A stretch of DNA of 64,000 nucleotides from Actinomadura violacea. GTDB taxonomy: Bacteria > Actinomycetota > Actinomycetes > Streptosporangiales > Streptosporangiaceae. A program made the position numbers and the translations under genes. The first letter of the stretch is position 1, and each line of letters starts with the position of its first letter. The stretch is taken from contig NZ_JAGEPF010000011.1 in the NCBI RefSeq assembly GCF_017573465.1, positions 1-64,000 of the forward strand. Reading direction: 5' to 3'. Shown here in pieces: positions 50,634-58,515 of the stretch. The notes under the pieces were generated by a model. That model was not told where the DNA came from. It ran no database searches and saw nothing but the letters and a program-made list of their open reading frames with translations.

Positions 50634-52397
50634 TCACAGCGCGGCGCGCAGCTCCCTCTTGAGGACCTTGCCGGCCGCGGACACCGGGATCTCGTCGACG
50701 AACCGCACCTCGCGGAGCCTCTTGTAGTGCACGACCGCGGCGTTGACGTGCTCCAGCAGCTCGTCCGCGGTCACCTCGCCGGAGCGGACGACGAACGCGG
50801 TCGGCAGCTCCCCCGCCTTCGGGTCGGGCCGCCCGACCACGGCCGCGCCCGCGACGGCGGGGTGAGCGAGCAGCTTCTCCTCCAGCTCGCGCGGGTACAC
50901 GTTGTAGCCGTTGTAGAGCAGCATGTCCTTCTTGCGGTCGACGATGGACAGGTAGCCGTCCTCGTCGAGCACGCCGACGTCGCCGGTGCGCAGCCAGCCG
51001 TCCGCGCTCAGCACCGCGGCCGTCTCCTCCGGGCGGTTCAGGTACCCGGTCATCACCTGCGGGCCGTGCACGCACACCTCGCCCTCCGCGCCGGGCGGCA
51101 GCGCCGGGGTCGACTCGTCCACGGACGCGGCGTCCGCCTCGACGATCTTCAGCCGGACGTCCGGGACCGCGACCCCGACCGTGCCCGTCCTGCGCACGCC
51201 CGACCGCTGCGTCGGGTTCGCCGTCGCGCCCATCGTCACCTCGCTGAGCCCGTACGCCTCGACGACCACCGCGTCCGGGAACGCGGCGCGGAGCCGGGCG
51301 ATCATCTCGTGCGACAGCGGCGCCGCGCCCGACCGGACGCCCCGCACCGACGACAGGTCGCGCCCGGCGAACGACGGGTCGGCCAGCAGCGCGGCGAACA
51401 TCGCGGGCGCGCCGCCGAGCGCGGTGGCGCCGAACCTCTCCATGTCGGCCAGGAACGCGGGGACGTCGAGGCGCGGATGGCTCACGATCGTCGTCCCGGT
51501 CATGAGCTGGGAGTTGAGGTAGCCGACCGTGCCCATCGCGTGGAACCAGGGCGCGACGCTGACGATGACGCCCTCACCGAGCGGCGTCGGGTACTCGCCG
51601 TCCGGGGCGACCGGCCTGATCGTCAGCCCGCCGTGGCCGTCGGGCTCCGGCACCGACCCGGTCCCCGAGCAGGCGAACTGGAGGGTGTTCACCACGACGT
51701 TGCGGTGCGGGAGCATGACGCCCTTCGACCGGCCGGTCGTCCCGCCGGTGTAGGCGATGTGCGCCAGGTCGCGGCGGACGTCGATCTCGACCTCGGGGAA
51801 CTCCTCCGGACGTCCCGCGCCGACCTCCTCGAACGCGATCCCGCACTCCGCGAACGCGCCGTCGCACAGCCCGGACACGTCCGCCGGGCCGCCTCCGGAG
51901 CCCGCGACGACCACCGTGCGGACCTTCGTCCGGCCGAGGGCCTGCGCGACGGGCCCGGCGAGCAGGTCGAGGGTGACGACGGCGGCCGCGCCGCAGTCGG
52001 AGAGCTGGAATGCCAGCTCGTCCGGTGGGAGCAGCGGGTTGCACGGGGAGAACGTCGCGCCCGCCAGCAGCGTCCCGTAGTAGGCGATCGCGAACTGCGG
52101 GACGTTCGGCAGGTGCAGCGCGACGACGTCGCCGCGGCCGACTCCCCGCGCGATCAGGCCGTGCGCGAACCGCGCCGACGCGCGCGCCAGGTCGGTGAAC
52201 GACAGGTCGCGCCCGGCATGGTGCAGGGCCGTCCGGTCGCCCCAGCGCCGCGCGGCGCCGGCGAGGATCGCACCGACGGGGAGATCCGGGTAGCCGAGCG
52301 AGTGCGGCACACCGGCGAACCAGTGCCCCGTGGTTGCTGGACCCGTGGCTGGAGCCGTGCTCGCGGAACCGGTGATCTCGGAAGACGTCGCGCCCAT
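50634..52397 (-). CDS. Acyl-CoA synthetase (long-chain fatty acid-CoA ligase type)
   Basis: This 587-residue AMP-forming ligase activates a carboxylic acid with ATP and CoA. YTGGTTGRSKGVMLPHRN (about 215-232) is the phosphate-binding loop, VVVEAYGLSEVT (about 372) the acyl-binding motif, WLRTGDVGVLDEDGYL (about 465) the ATP-ribose site, and AAGKVLKRELR holds the C-terminal catalytic Lys. The N-terminal 40 residues are variable and Thr/Ala-rich. The substrate is unknown, perhaps an aromatic or fatty acid. AAAGGG lies before the ATG. It follows an LLM enzyme gene on the same strand, and the gap holds an operator-like element. Confidence 0.9.
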   Translation of the reverse strand: MGATSSEITGSASTAPATGPATTGHWFAGVPHSLGYPDLPVGAILAGAARRWGDRTALHHAGRDLSFTDLARASARFAHGLIARGVGRGDVVALHLPNVPQFAIAYYGTLLAGATFSPCNPLLPPDELAFQLSDCGAAAVVTLDLLAGPVAQALGRTKVRTVVVAGSGGGPADVSGLCDGAFAECGIAFEEVGAGRPEEFPEVEIDVRRDLAHIAYTGGTTGRSKGVMLPHRNVVVNTLQFACSGTGSVPEPDGHGGLTIRPVAPDGEYPTPLGEGVIVSVAPWFHAMGTVGYLNSQLMTGTTIVSHPRLDVPAFLADMERFGATALGGAPAMFAALLADPSFAGRDLSSVRGVRSGAAPLSHEMIARLRAAFPDAVVVEAYGLSEVTMGATANPTQRSGVRRTGTVGVAVPDVRLKIVEADAASVDESTPALPPGAEGEVCVHGPQVMTGYLNRPEETAAVLSADGWLRTGDVGVLDEDGYLSIVDRKKDMLLYNGYNVYPRELEEKLLAHPAVAGAAVVGRPDPKAGELPTAFVVRSGEVTADELLEHVNAAVVHYKRLREVRFVDEIPVSAAGKVLKRELRAAL

Positions 52398-52416
52398 CGC
52401 CGTCCCTTTCCAGAGG

Positions 52417-52436
52417 CTCGTTCTAGAATCTCGTTC
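52417..52436. promoter_or_regulatory. Operator-like repeat upstream of the acyl-CoA synthetase
   Basis: CTCGTT occurs twice 13 bp apart (52417 and 52430), with the palindrome TTCTAGAA between. It lies 20 bp before the synthetase ATG. A regulator may bind it, but none is adjacent. Confidence 0.4.
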
Positions 52437-52476
52437 GCCACTCTAGGAGACGGACGGGACGCCCCGGTCCGGCGGG

Positions 52477-53415
52477 TCAGCGCAGCCGCTCGACCACCGG
52501 GCCGAAGTCGTCCATGAACGGCCCGTGCACCGTCACGTAGGAGAAGCCGAACCGCTCGCGCCGCTCCCGCAGCTGCTCGGCGATCTGCTCGTGCGTGCCG
52601 ATCAGCGCGAACGGCGTGTCCAGCACCTCCTCGACGGTCATGTGCGGGGCGCGCGCCGCCCGGAGCCGCTCGGCCGCGGCCCGCCGGTCCGCGGTGACCT
52701 CGACGATCTGGACGAGCACGTTCCACTCGATCGCGTCCGCCCGGTCCCCGGCGTGCGCGCGGGCGAACCCGACCCGCTCGGCCGCCTGCCCGGCGGTCCC
52801 CAGCCGGAACGTCCCCGGCGGCTTCCCCTTGATCTGGTACAGCCCGGCGATGCCGACGATGTCGGCGTGCTCGGCGGCGGCCCGCAGCACCGTGTCGCCG
52901 GTCCCGCCGACCAGCAGCGGCGGGCCCGAGCCGCCGAACCCGGACCGCTGCACCGGCGCGAGGTCGGCGAGCCCGTAGTGCTCGGCGACCGGCCTGCGCT
53001 CGGCGTAGTCCGGCCCGCCGAACAGCCGCCCGAGCTCCTCGACCAGCGCGGTCATCCGCTCGACGCGGGCGGCGAACGGCTCCCACCCGATCCCCGCCGC
53101 GTCGAACTCCCACTTCATGTGCCCCGCGCCGACGCCGATCTCGACCCGTCCGCCGGTGAGCCGGTCGGCGGTGGCGATCTCGCGGGCCAGCAGGTGCGCG
53201 TTCCAGAACCCGGCGTTCAGCACCAGCGTGCCGACCCGCAGCCGCTCGGTCGCGTCCGCCGCCGCGACCATCGTCGGGAACGGCGCGGGCGACCCCAGAT
53301 GGTCGGGGACCTGCGCCACGTCGTAGCCGTACCGCTCGCCCCGCCGGCAGCGCTCGACGAAGTCCCCGGGGGAGGCGATGTCGAAGAAGTTGAATCCGAA
53401 CCGGAAGTCCCTCAT
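52477..53415 (-). CDS. LLM-class F420-dependent oxidoreductase (TIGR03621-like)
   Basis: The protein of about 312 residues is a luciferase-like F420-dependent oxidoreductase. FRFGFNFFDI at the N-terminus, LRVGTLVLNAGFWNAHLLA (about 57-75), and GGRVEIGVGAGHMKWEFDAA (about 84-103) match the TIGR03621 group, in which the GxGAGH segment lies over the cofactor. Its substrate is unknown. An ATG four codons upstream (53427) is equally possible, and neither has a strong site. It lies 80 bp upstream of the acyl-CoA synthetase gene on the same strand and may be expressed with it. Confidence 0.9.
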   Translation of the reverse strand: MRDFRFGFNFFDIASPGDFVERCRRGERYGYDVAQVPDHLGSPAPFPTMVAAADATERLRVGTLVLNAGFWNAHLLAREIATADRLTGGRVEIGVGAGHMKWEFDAAGIGWEPFAARVERMTALVEELGRLFGGPDYAERRPVAEHYGLADLAPVQRSGFGGSGPPLLVGGTGDTVLRAAAEHADIVGIAGLYQIKGKPPGTFRLGTAGQAAERVGFARAHAGDRADAIEWNVLVQIVEVTADRRAAAERLRAARAPHMTVEEVLDTPFALIGTHEQIAEQLRERRERFGFSYVTVHGPFMDDFGPVVERLR

Positions 53416-53492
53416 GCGAAGGATCATGCCCGCCGCGAACGCCGTCGCGAACCCCCTCAGGTCACCGGAACGCGGGCGGACGGCGGGTCCGG

Positions 53493-54152
53493 TCAGCCGG
53501 GGGTGATGAAGCCGGTCTCGTAGGCGAGGATGACCGCCTGCGTCCGGTCGCGGGCCTGGAGCTTGGCGAGGATGTTCCCGACGTGCGTCTTCACCGTCTG
53601 CGGGCTCACGAACAGCTCCCCGGCGATCTCGGCGTTGGAGTGCCCCTTGGCCACCAGGCGCAGCACGTCCGCCTCCCGCTCGGTGAGCTCGCCGTGCCAG
53701 CGCGCCGCCCGGCCGCCGCTCCCGGACGGCCCGCCGTGCGCGGCGGCCAGCTCCCGGATCGCGGCGGGGAACAGCAGGGTGTCGCCGTGCGCGACCATCC
53801 GGACCGCCTGCAGGATCTCCTCCGGCCGCGTCCGCTTCAGCAGGAACCCGTTCGCGCCCGCCTTGAGCGCGTCGTAGACGTACTCGTCGTTCTCGAACGT
53901 CGTCACCACGATGATCTTCGGCGGCTCGCGGACGGTGTCCAGGATGTGGCGGGTCGCCTGGATCCCGTCGAGCCGCGGCATCCGCACGTCCATCAGGACG
54001 ACGTCCGGGCGCAGCCGCGCCACCGCGTCCGGCACCTCCGACCCGTCGGACGCCTCGCCGGCCACGGCCAGGTCGTCCTCGGCGTTGATGATCGCCGCCA
54101 GCCCCGCCCGGATCAGCCGCTCGTCGTCGACCAGCAGCACCTTGATCGTCAT
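53493..54152 (-). CDS. NarL/FixJ-family response regulator
   Basis: This 219-residue regulator has a receiver domain (about 1-120), with DDE at 9-11, phospho-Asp in VVLMDVRMPRLDG (about 53) and Lys in LLKRTRPEE (about 104). A LuxR-type helix-turn-helix (about 150-212) follows, with LTEREADVLRLVAKGHSNAEIA and VSPQTVKTHVGNIL. It follows the kinase gene after 102 bp that contains an 18-bp tandem repeat. The ATG has GGGAC and GAGAGG upstream; the repeat keeps the frame open to 54194. Copper genes lie upstream on the same strand, so a role in copper response is possible. Confidence 0.92.
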   Translation of the reverse strand: MTIKVLLVDDERLIRAGLAAIINAEDDLAVAGEASDGSEVPDAVARLRPDVVLMDVRMPRLDGIQATRHILDTVREPPKIIVVTTFENDEYVYDALKAGANGFLLKRTRPEEILQAVRMVAHGDTLLFPAAIRELAAAHGGPSGSGGRAARWHGELTEREADVLRLVAKGHSNAEIAGELFVSPQTVKTHVGNILAKLQARDRTQAVILAYETGFITPG

Positions 54153-54162
54153 GTCCCGGACC

Positions 54163-54208
54163 CTCTCACGAAGCACCGCCCTTTCACGAAGCACCGCCCT
54201 TTCACAAA
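54163..54208. repeat. 18-bp tandem repeat, about 2.5 copies
   Basis: The unit CTTTCACGAAGCACCGCC occurs at 54181-54198, with one change at 54163-54180, and a partial third copy follows. It fills the gap between kinase and regulator genes. Read on the minus strand it codes for repeats of VLRERA-like codons in the extended regulator frame. Confidence 0.85.
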
Positions 54209-54254
54209 ATCGAGCCCGGAGCCGTGCGGGCTCCCGGATCGGGACCGCCGCCGC

Positions 54255-55481
54255 TCAGGAGGCGCGGCCGAGCGGCAGCGACACGTGCATCCGCCAGCGG
54301 TCGCCGTCCGGCCCGGCGGTCATCTCGCCGCGCAGGACGGTGACGCGCTCGCGGATGCCGCCGAGCCCGCGGCCTCCGCCGTGCCGCGCCCCGGCCCCGC
54401 GCGCCCCCAGCGGATTGCTCATCTCCATCTCCAGCCGCTCCCCCGCGACCCCGAGGCGCAGCCGCACCGGCACCTTGCCCGCGTGCCGCAGCGCGTTCGT
54501 CAGCCCCTCCTGGACGATCCGGTACGCCTCCCGGGACACCGCCGCGGGCACGTGCTCGACCTGCGGGTCGACCTCCGAGTCGAGCCGCACGCCGGCGAGC
54601 CTCGTCTGCTCCAGCACGCGGCCGAGGTCCTTCAGCGTGGGCTGCGGCGCAGGCCGCGACCGGTCCTCGCGCAGCAGCCCGAGCACGTGGTCCAGGTCCT
54701 CCAGCGCGGCGCGCGCCGACTCCTCGATCGCGCCGAGCGCCTCGCGGGCGAACTCCGGGTCGGTGTCGAGGACGCGTCCGGCCGCGCCCGCCTGCAGCGT
54801 CACCACGCTGAGCGCGTGCCCGACCGAGTCGTGCAGCTCGCGCGCGAGCCGGTTGCGCTCGGCGAGCCGGACCGCGCGCGCCTCCAGGTCCGCGAGCCGC
54901 TCGGCGGCGGTCGGGCCGAGGAACCGCGGCGCGAGCCGCGCCAGCAGCACGCCCCCCGCGACGATCAGCGCGAGCAGCACCGCGACGCCGGCGAGCCCGG
55001 CCGGCGGCGCCGCCCACTCCGCCCACGTGCCGGGCCGGGCCCAGCCGCCGAGAAAGCGCCTGTCCCAGTCCACCAGCGGCGCCATGACCAGCACGAACGC
55101 GATCGGCGGCACGGCCAGGCTCAGCCCGCTGACGATCACCCCGGCGAACAGGTGCAGGGTGAACCACGCGGCGGCCCGCCCCCGGCTCTCCCAGGTGCCC
55201 GCGGGCCCCGGCGCGAGCTCCGCCGACGGCCCCTTCAGCAGCTCCTTCGCCAGCGAGCTCTCCAGCAGCCGCACCGACGGGACGAGCCCCGTGACGAACG
55301 CGGCGGCGGCCGGGAACACCACCAGCGCGAGCACCCCGGCGCCGACCCCGTCGAAGGGCAGCAGCGCGGCGAGGGTCATGCCGAGGAACCAGTACGGCAT
55401 GAGCAGGGCGCCGCCCACCACGAGGTGGGCCCAGCGCCGCCAGGTCGTCCGCTCGATCAGCGGGCGCAGGACTGCGGACAC
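54255..55481 (-). CDS. Sensor histidine kinase of the NarL-partner type
   Basis: This kinase of about 408 residues has four or five helices in its N-terminal 210 residues, short connecting loops and no large external sensor, so it probably senses within the membrane. RLARELHDSVGHALSVVTLQ (about 215-234) has the phosphorylated His of the HisKA_3 type; VQEGLTNALRHAGK (about 322) and GGGRGLGGIRERV (about 373) are ATP-binding boxes. It precedes its response regulator on the same strand and follows the CopD-CtaG gene. The GTG start has AGGATCGGGG upstream. Confidence 0.9.
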   Translation of the reverse strand: MSAVLRPLIERTTWRRWAHLVVGGALLMPYWFLGMTLAALLPFDGVGAGVLALVVFPAAAAFVTGLVPSVRLLESSLAKELLKGPSAELAPGPAGTWESRGRAAAWFTLHLFAGVIVSGLSLAVPPIAFVLVMAPLVDWDRRFLGGWARPGTWAEWAAPPAGLAGVAVLLALIVAGGVLLARLAPRFLGPTAAERLADLEARAVRLAERNRLARELHDSVGHALSVVTLQAGAAGRVLDTDPEFAREALGAIEESARAALEDLDHVLGLLREDRSRPAPQPTLKDLGRVLEQTRLAGVRLDSEVDPQVEHVPAAVSREAYRIVQEGLTNALRHAGKVPVRLRLGVAGERLEMEMSNPLGARGAGARHGGGRGLGGIRERVTVLRGEMTAGPDGDRWRMHVSLPLGRAS

Positions 55482-55616
55482 GCCCCGATCCTGGCAGAAA
55501 CCCACCGCCGCCCCCTCCCCCGCGCGACCGGCCCGGCTCCCCCGCACGGGGGACCCGGCGCCCGCGTCACGCCCCGGACCGCCGCCGCCCCCGGACCACC
55601 GTCCCGGGGCGCCGCG

Positions 55617-57683
55617 TCACGCCTCGGGCTGCCGGGCGGCCTTGCGGCCCTGCTCGCCCGCGAGCCGGTCGCGCTCGGCGAGCTTGGCCAGGCGCGCGTT
55701 GTAGACGGCGAGCTCGTCCTCCTCGGCGCCCGCCTCGCCGCGCGCCGTGCGCTCGGCGGCGCGGTCGGCCTTGCGGTCCAGCCGGCGGGCCTGCCGCTGG
55801 TCGTCGGCGTACCACTGGAACGCCATCACCAGCAGGACGACGAACGTCGGCACCTCGCCGAACGCCCACGCGATCGACCCGCCGGTGTGCTGGTCGTGCA
55901 GGACCGTGGTACCCCACGGCGGGTTGACGGCGTTGTACCAGCCGGCCGCGAGCGCCTGGTTGAGGTTCATCAGCGCGATGCCGAAGAACGCGTGGAACGG
56001 CATGGTGACGAACAGCAGCAGCAGCCGCAGCGGGTGCGGCAGCTGCCGGGGCGCGGGGTCGATGCCGAGCAGCACCCAGAAGAACAGGCAGCCGGACGCC
56101 AGGAAGTGCACCATCATCGCGATGTGCCCGAGGTGGTCCCGCATGAGGTCCTCGAACAGCGGCGTGAAGTACAGCGCGAACGTGCTGCCCATGAACAGGA
56201 TCGTGGCGAACGCCGGGTGCGCGACGAACCTGACGAACCGGCTGTGCAGGACCGCGGTCAGCCACTCGCGCGGCCCGCGGTCGCCGCGGACCTTGGCGGG
56301 CTTGAGCGCGCGCAGCGCCAGCGTCGTCGGCGCGCCGACGACCAGGAAGATCGGCGTCAGCATGTTCAGCACCATGTGCTGCGCCATGTGCACGCTGAAC
56401 AGGATCGGCGCGTACCGGGAGACGCCGGTCTGGGTCACGATGACGATCGTCAGCAGCCCGAAGAACCAGGAGGCGGTGCGTCCGATCGGCCAGGAGTCGC
56501 CGCGCCGCCGCAGCCGCAGCACGCCGCCCAGGTACAGCCCGCCGAGCACGACCACGAGGACGCCGAAGAACAGGTCGAAGTGCCACAGCGTCGCGAGCCG
56601 CTCGAGGTTGATGTGCGGCGGCATGTCGAAGCCGAGCTGGGTCTTGATCGCCGACTCGGTGCCGGTCTCCGGCGGCGGCGCGGTGCGCGCCAGCGCGACG
56701 GCGAGGCCCATGGTGCCGGCCATGACGGCGGCCTCGACGGCGGCGAAGCGGGCGAACGCGCGGGGCTTGCGGTCGTGCAGCGCCGGGATCGTCCGCTCGC
56801 GGTGCCGCCAGCCGAACCAGCCGAGCACCGCCCAGGCGATGATCTTGCCGAGGGCGAGCCGCCCGTAGTCGGTGGTGAACAGCTCCGCCGGGCTCGGGAG
56901 CCGGGAGACCACGTTGACCATGCCGCTGGCGCCGACGGTGATGTAGCACCACAGCGCCAGCCGGCTGAACCGCTCGGCCATGATCGGCAGCTTGTCGCGG
57001 CGGAGCAGCGCGTGCGCGCCGACGACCGCGAGGCCGCCGACCCACGGCGCGATCGCGGCGACGTGCAGCGCGACGCCGGTGACGGCGACCTCGTGGTTGG
57101 CCGCCGAGGCGGAGTGGCCGGTGAGCGGCGGCGGCAGCAGCGCGATCCCGGCCAGCGCGAGCAGCCCGAACGCGGCGGCCGGGGTGGTCGTGGTGCGGGC
57201 CAGCAGCGCCACCACGACGGCGAGCAGCACCACGATCATCAGCGCGGTGCCCTGCTCCAGCGAGCCGACGTAGCTGCTCAGCTCGTTGCCGCCGAGCACC
57301 TCGGTGACGGGCTGGCCGAGCACGTCGGCGACGGTGAACACCAGCGTGGCCGCCGCGGCGGCGGCCCAGCCGGCCGCCAGCCACGACGCCGCGCGCAGGT
57401 AGCCGACCGAGTCCTTCGCCAGTCTCGGCGCCTCGCGGCCGCCCTCGATCGGCAGCAGCGCGGCGCCCGCCAGCAGCGCGCCGACGGTCAGCGCGGACAG
57501 CAGGTCCATCGCCGTCCGCGACACCGGCAGCCCCCACCGGGTGGCGGCGCCGGCGTCCCCGATACCGGGGATGACCTGCTCGGTCACCGCCCCGCCGAGG
57601 ACGAGCGCCGCCACCAGGACGGCGGCCGCGGCCGCGACCGCGACGGCGGCGGCGCGCAGGACCCGCAGGCCGCCCTCACTCAC
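55617..57683 (-). CDS. CopD-CtaG (Caa3-type assembly) fusion membrane protein
   Basis: The 688-residue protein has two membrane modules: a CopD-like copper-import domain (about 60-335, with LTGHSASAANHEVAVTGVALHV) and a CtaG/caa3 assembly domain (about 370-640, with LWHFDLFFGVL, VHMAQHMVLNML, and GHIAMMVHFLASGCLFF). Conserved His residues in both could pass copper, probably toward cytochrome oxidase. A charged cytosolic tail ends the protein. The GTG start is 97 bp after the CopC gene on the same strand, and together they form a copper-handling pair. The downstream two-component pair may control them. Confidence 0.9.
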   Translation of the reverse strand: MSEGGLRVLRAAAVAVAAAAAVLVAALVLGGAVTEQVIPGIGDAGAATRWGLPVSRTAMDLLSALTVGALLAGAALLPIEGGREAPRLAKDSVGYLRAASWLAAGWAAAAAATLVFTVADVLGQPVTEVLGGNELSSYVGSLEQGTALMIVVLLAVVVALLARTTTTPAAAFGLLALAGIALLPPPLTGHSASAANHEVAVTGVALHVAAIAPWVGGLAVVGAHALLRRDKLPIMAERFSRLALWCYITVGASGMVNVVSRLPSPAELFTTDYGRLALGKIIAWAVLGWFGWRHRERTIPALHDRKPRAFARFAAVEAAVMAGTMGLAVALARTAPPPETGTESAIKTQLGFDMPPHINLERLATLWHFDLFFGVLVVVLGGLYLGGVLRLRRRGDSWPIGRTASWFFGLLTIVIVTQTGVSRYAPILFSVHMAQHMVLNMLTPIFLVVGAPTTLALRALKPAKVRGDRGPREWLTAVLHSRFVRFVAHPAFATILFMGSTFALYFTPLFEDLMRDHLGHIAMMVHFLASGCLFFWVLLGIDPAPRQLPHPLRLLLLFVTMPFHAFFGIALMNLNQALAAGWYNAVNPPWGTTVLHDQHTGGSIAWAFGEVPTFVVLLVMAFQWYADDQRQARRLDRKADRAAERTARGEAGAEEDELAVYNARLAKLAERDRLAGEQGRKAARQPEA

Positions 57684-57779
57684 CGCCGTACCTCACTGAC
57701 CGGCGTTCCTCGCTGCTCACTGGCGTTCCTCACTCACTGCCGGCCGCCGCTCACCGGCGGCCGTGCTCGCTGGCGGACC
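57684..57779. repeat. Degenerate short repeats between CopC and CopD genes
   Basis: Variants of GGCGTTCCTC and CTCACTGG recur four or five times in this 96-bp gap, with GGCGGACCTCACT at the end. An inverted pair GCCGCCGCTCACCGGCGGC is also present. Confidence 0.6.
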
Positions 57780-58427
57780 TCACTCGGTCGCGGCGGCCGC
57801 CTTGTGCTTGCGCTTGGCCCGGTAGACGATGGCCACGCCGATGCCGACGCCGAGCAGCACGCCGACGCCGACGATCCCCCACGTCACCATCCCGGACCCG
57901 GAGTCGGACTCCTCGGCCTGCTTCTGGTCGATCTTGAGCGGCTGCTCGTTGGTGGTCGCCGCCTCGCCGGTCTGGTCGACGGCGCCGACGCCGCCCTTGG
58001 TCGGCGCGGCCTGCGGCTGCTCGCCGGTGCCTCCGTCCCCGCCCGCGGCGGTCGCGGTGAAGGGGAGGCCGTCGGCCTGGACGGGGTGCCCGTCCGCGCC
58101 GACCACCCGGTAGCCGACCGTGTAGGACCCGGCGGGCAGCGGGCCGGTCAGCTTCTGCGTGACCGTGGTGCCCGCGTGCTCGGCGGCGCCGGACTGGAAG
58201 GCCTTGCCGTGCGCGTCCTTGACGATCACCTTCGCATTGCTGATCTTGTCGCTGAAGACCAGCTTCACCTCGGTGACGGATGCGGCGGACTGGCCCTTGC
58301 CGGGAGTGCTGCTCACCAGCTGCGTGTGGGCCAGCGCCGGGGTCGCGGTCAGCGCGCCGACAGCGGCGGCGACGAAGGCGACCATGCCGAGGCGGCGCAG
58401 GGGCCTGCGGGACGTGAGGGTTCTCAT
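57780..58427 (-). CDS. CopC-domain copper-binding membrane-anchored protein
   Basis: This 215-residue protein has a signal peptide (1-33) ending before AHTQLVSSTPG, so the mature N-terminal His34 can bind copper as in CopC. The domain continues to about 125, with VKLVFSDKISNAKVIVKDAHG and VVGADGHPVQADGLPF (second His). A polar linker and a single C-terminal helix (about 180-202) with a Lys-rich tail anchor it outside the membrane. It precedes the CopD-CtaG gene on the same strand and likely hands copper to it. The ATG has no obvious ribosome site. Confidence 0.91.
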   Translation of the reverse strand: MRTLTSRRPLRRLGMVAFVAAAVGALTATPALAHTQLVSSTPGKGQSAASVTEVKLVFSDKISNAKVIVKDAHGKAFQSGAAEHAGTTVTQKLTGPLPAGSYTVGYRVVGADGHPVQADGLPFTATAAGGDGGTGEQPQAAPTKGGVGAVDQTGEAATTNEQPLKIDQKQAEESDSGSGMVTWGIVGVGVLLGVGIGVAIVYRAKRKHKAAAATE

Positions 58428-58515
58428 GGGGTGGCCGGGTTCTCTATGTGGGAATCAGGGCCCTTCTAGCGTACTGACGCCCCGCCGATGGCACGCCCGG
58501 GGTCGGCGAAGCCCC

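Noticed and set aside
53583..58469. A 1628-codon open frame on the plus strand
   Set aside because: It is the antisense shadow of the response regulator, kinase, CopD-CtaG and CopC genes; its product is Arg/His/Gln-rich low complexity without any domain, as expected from GC-rich codon bias.
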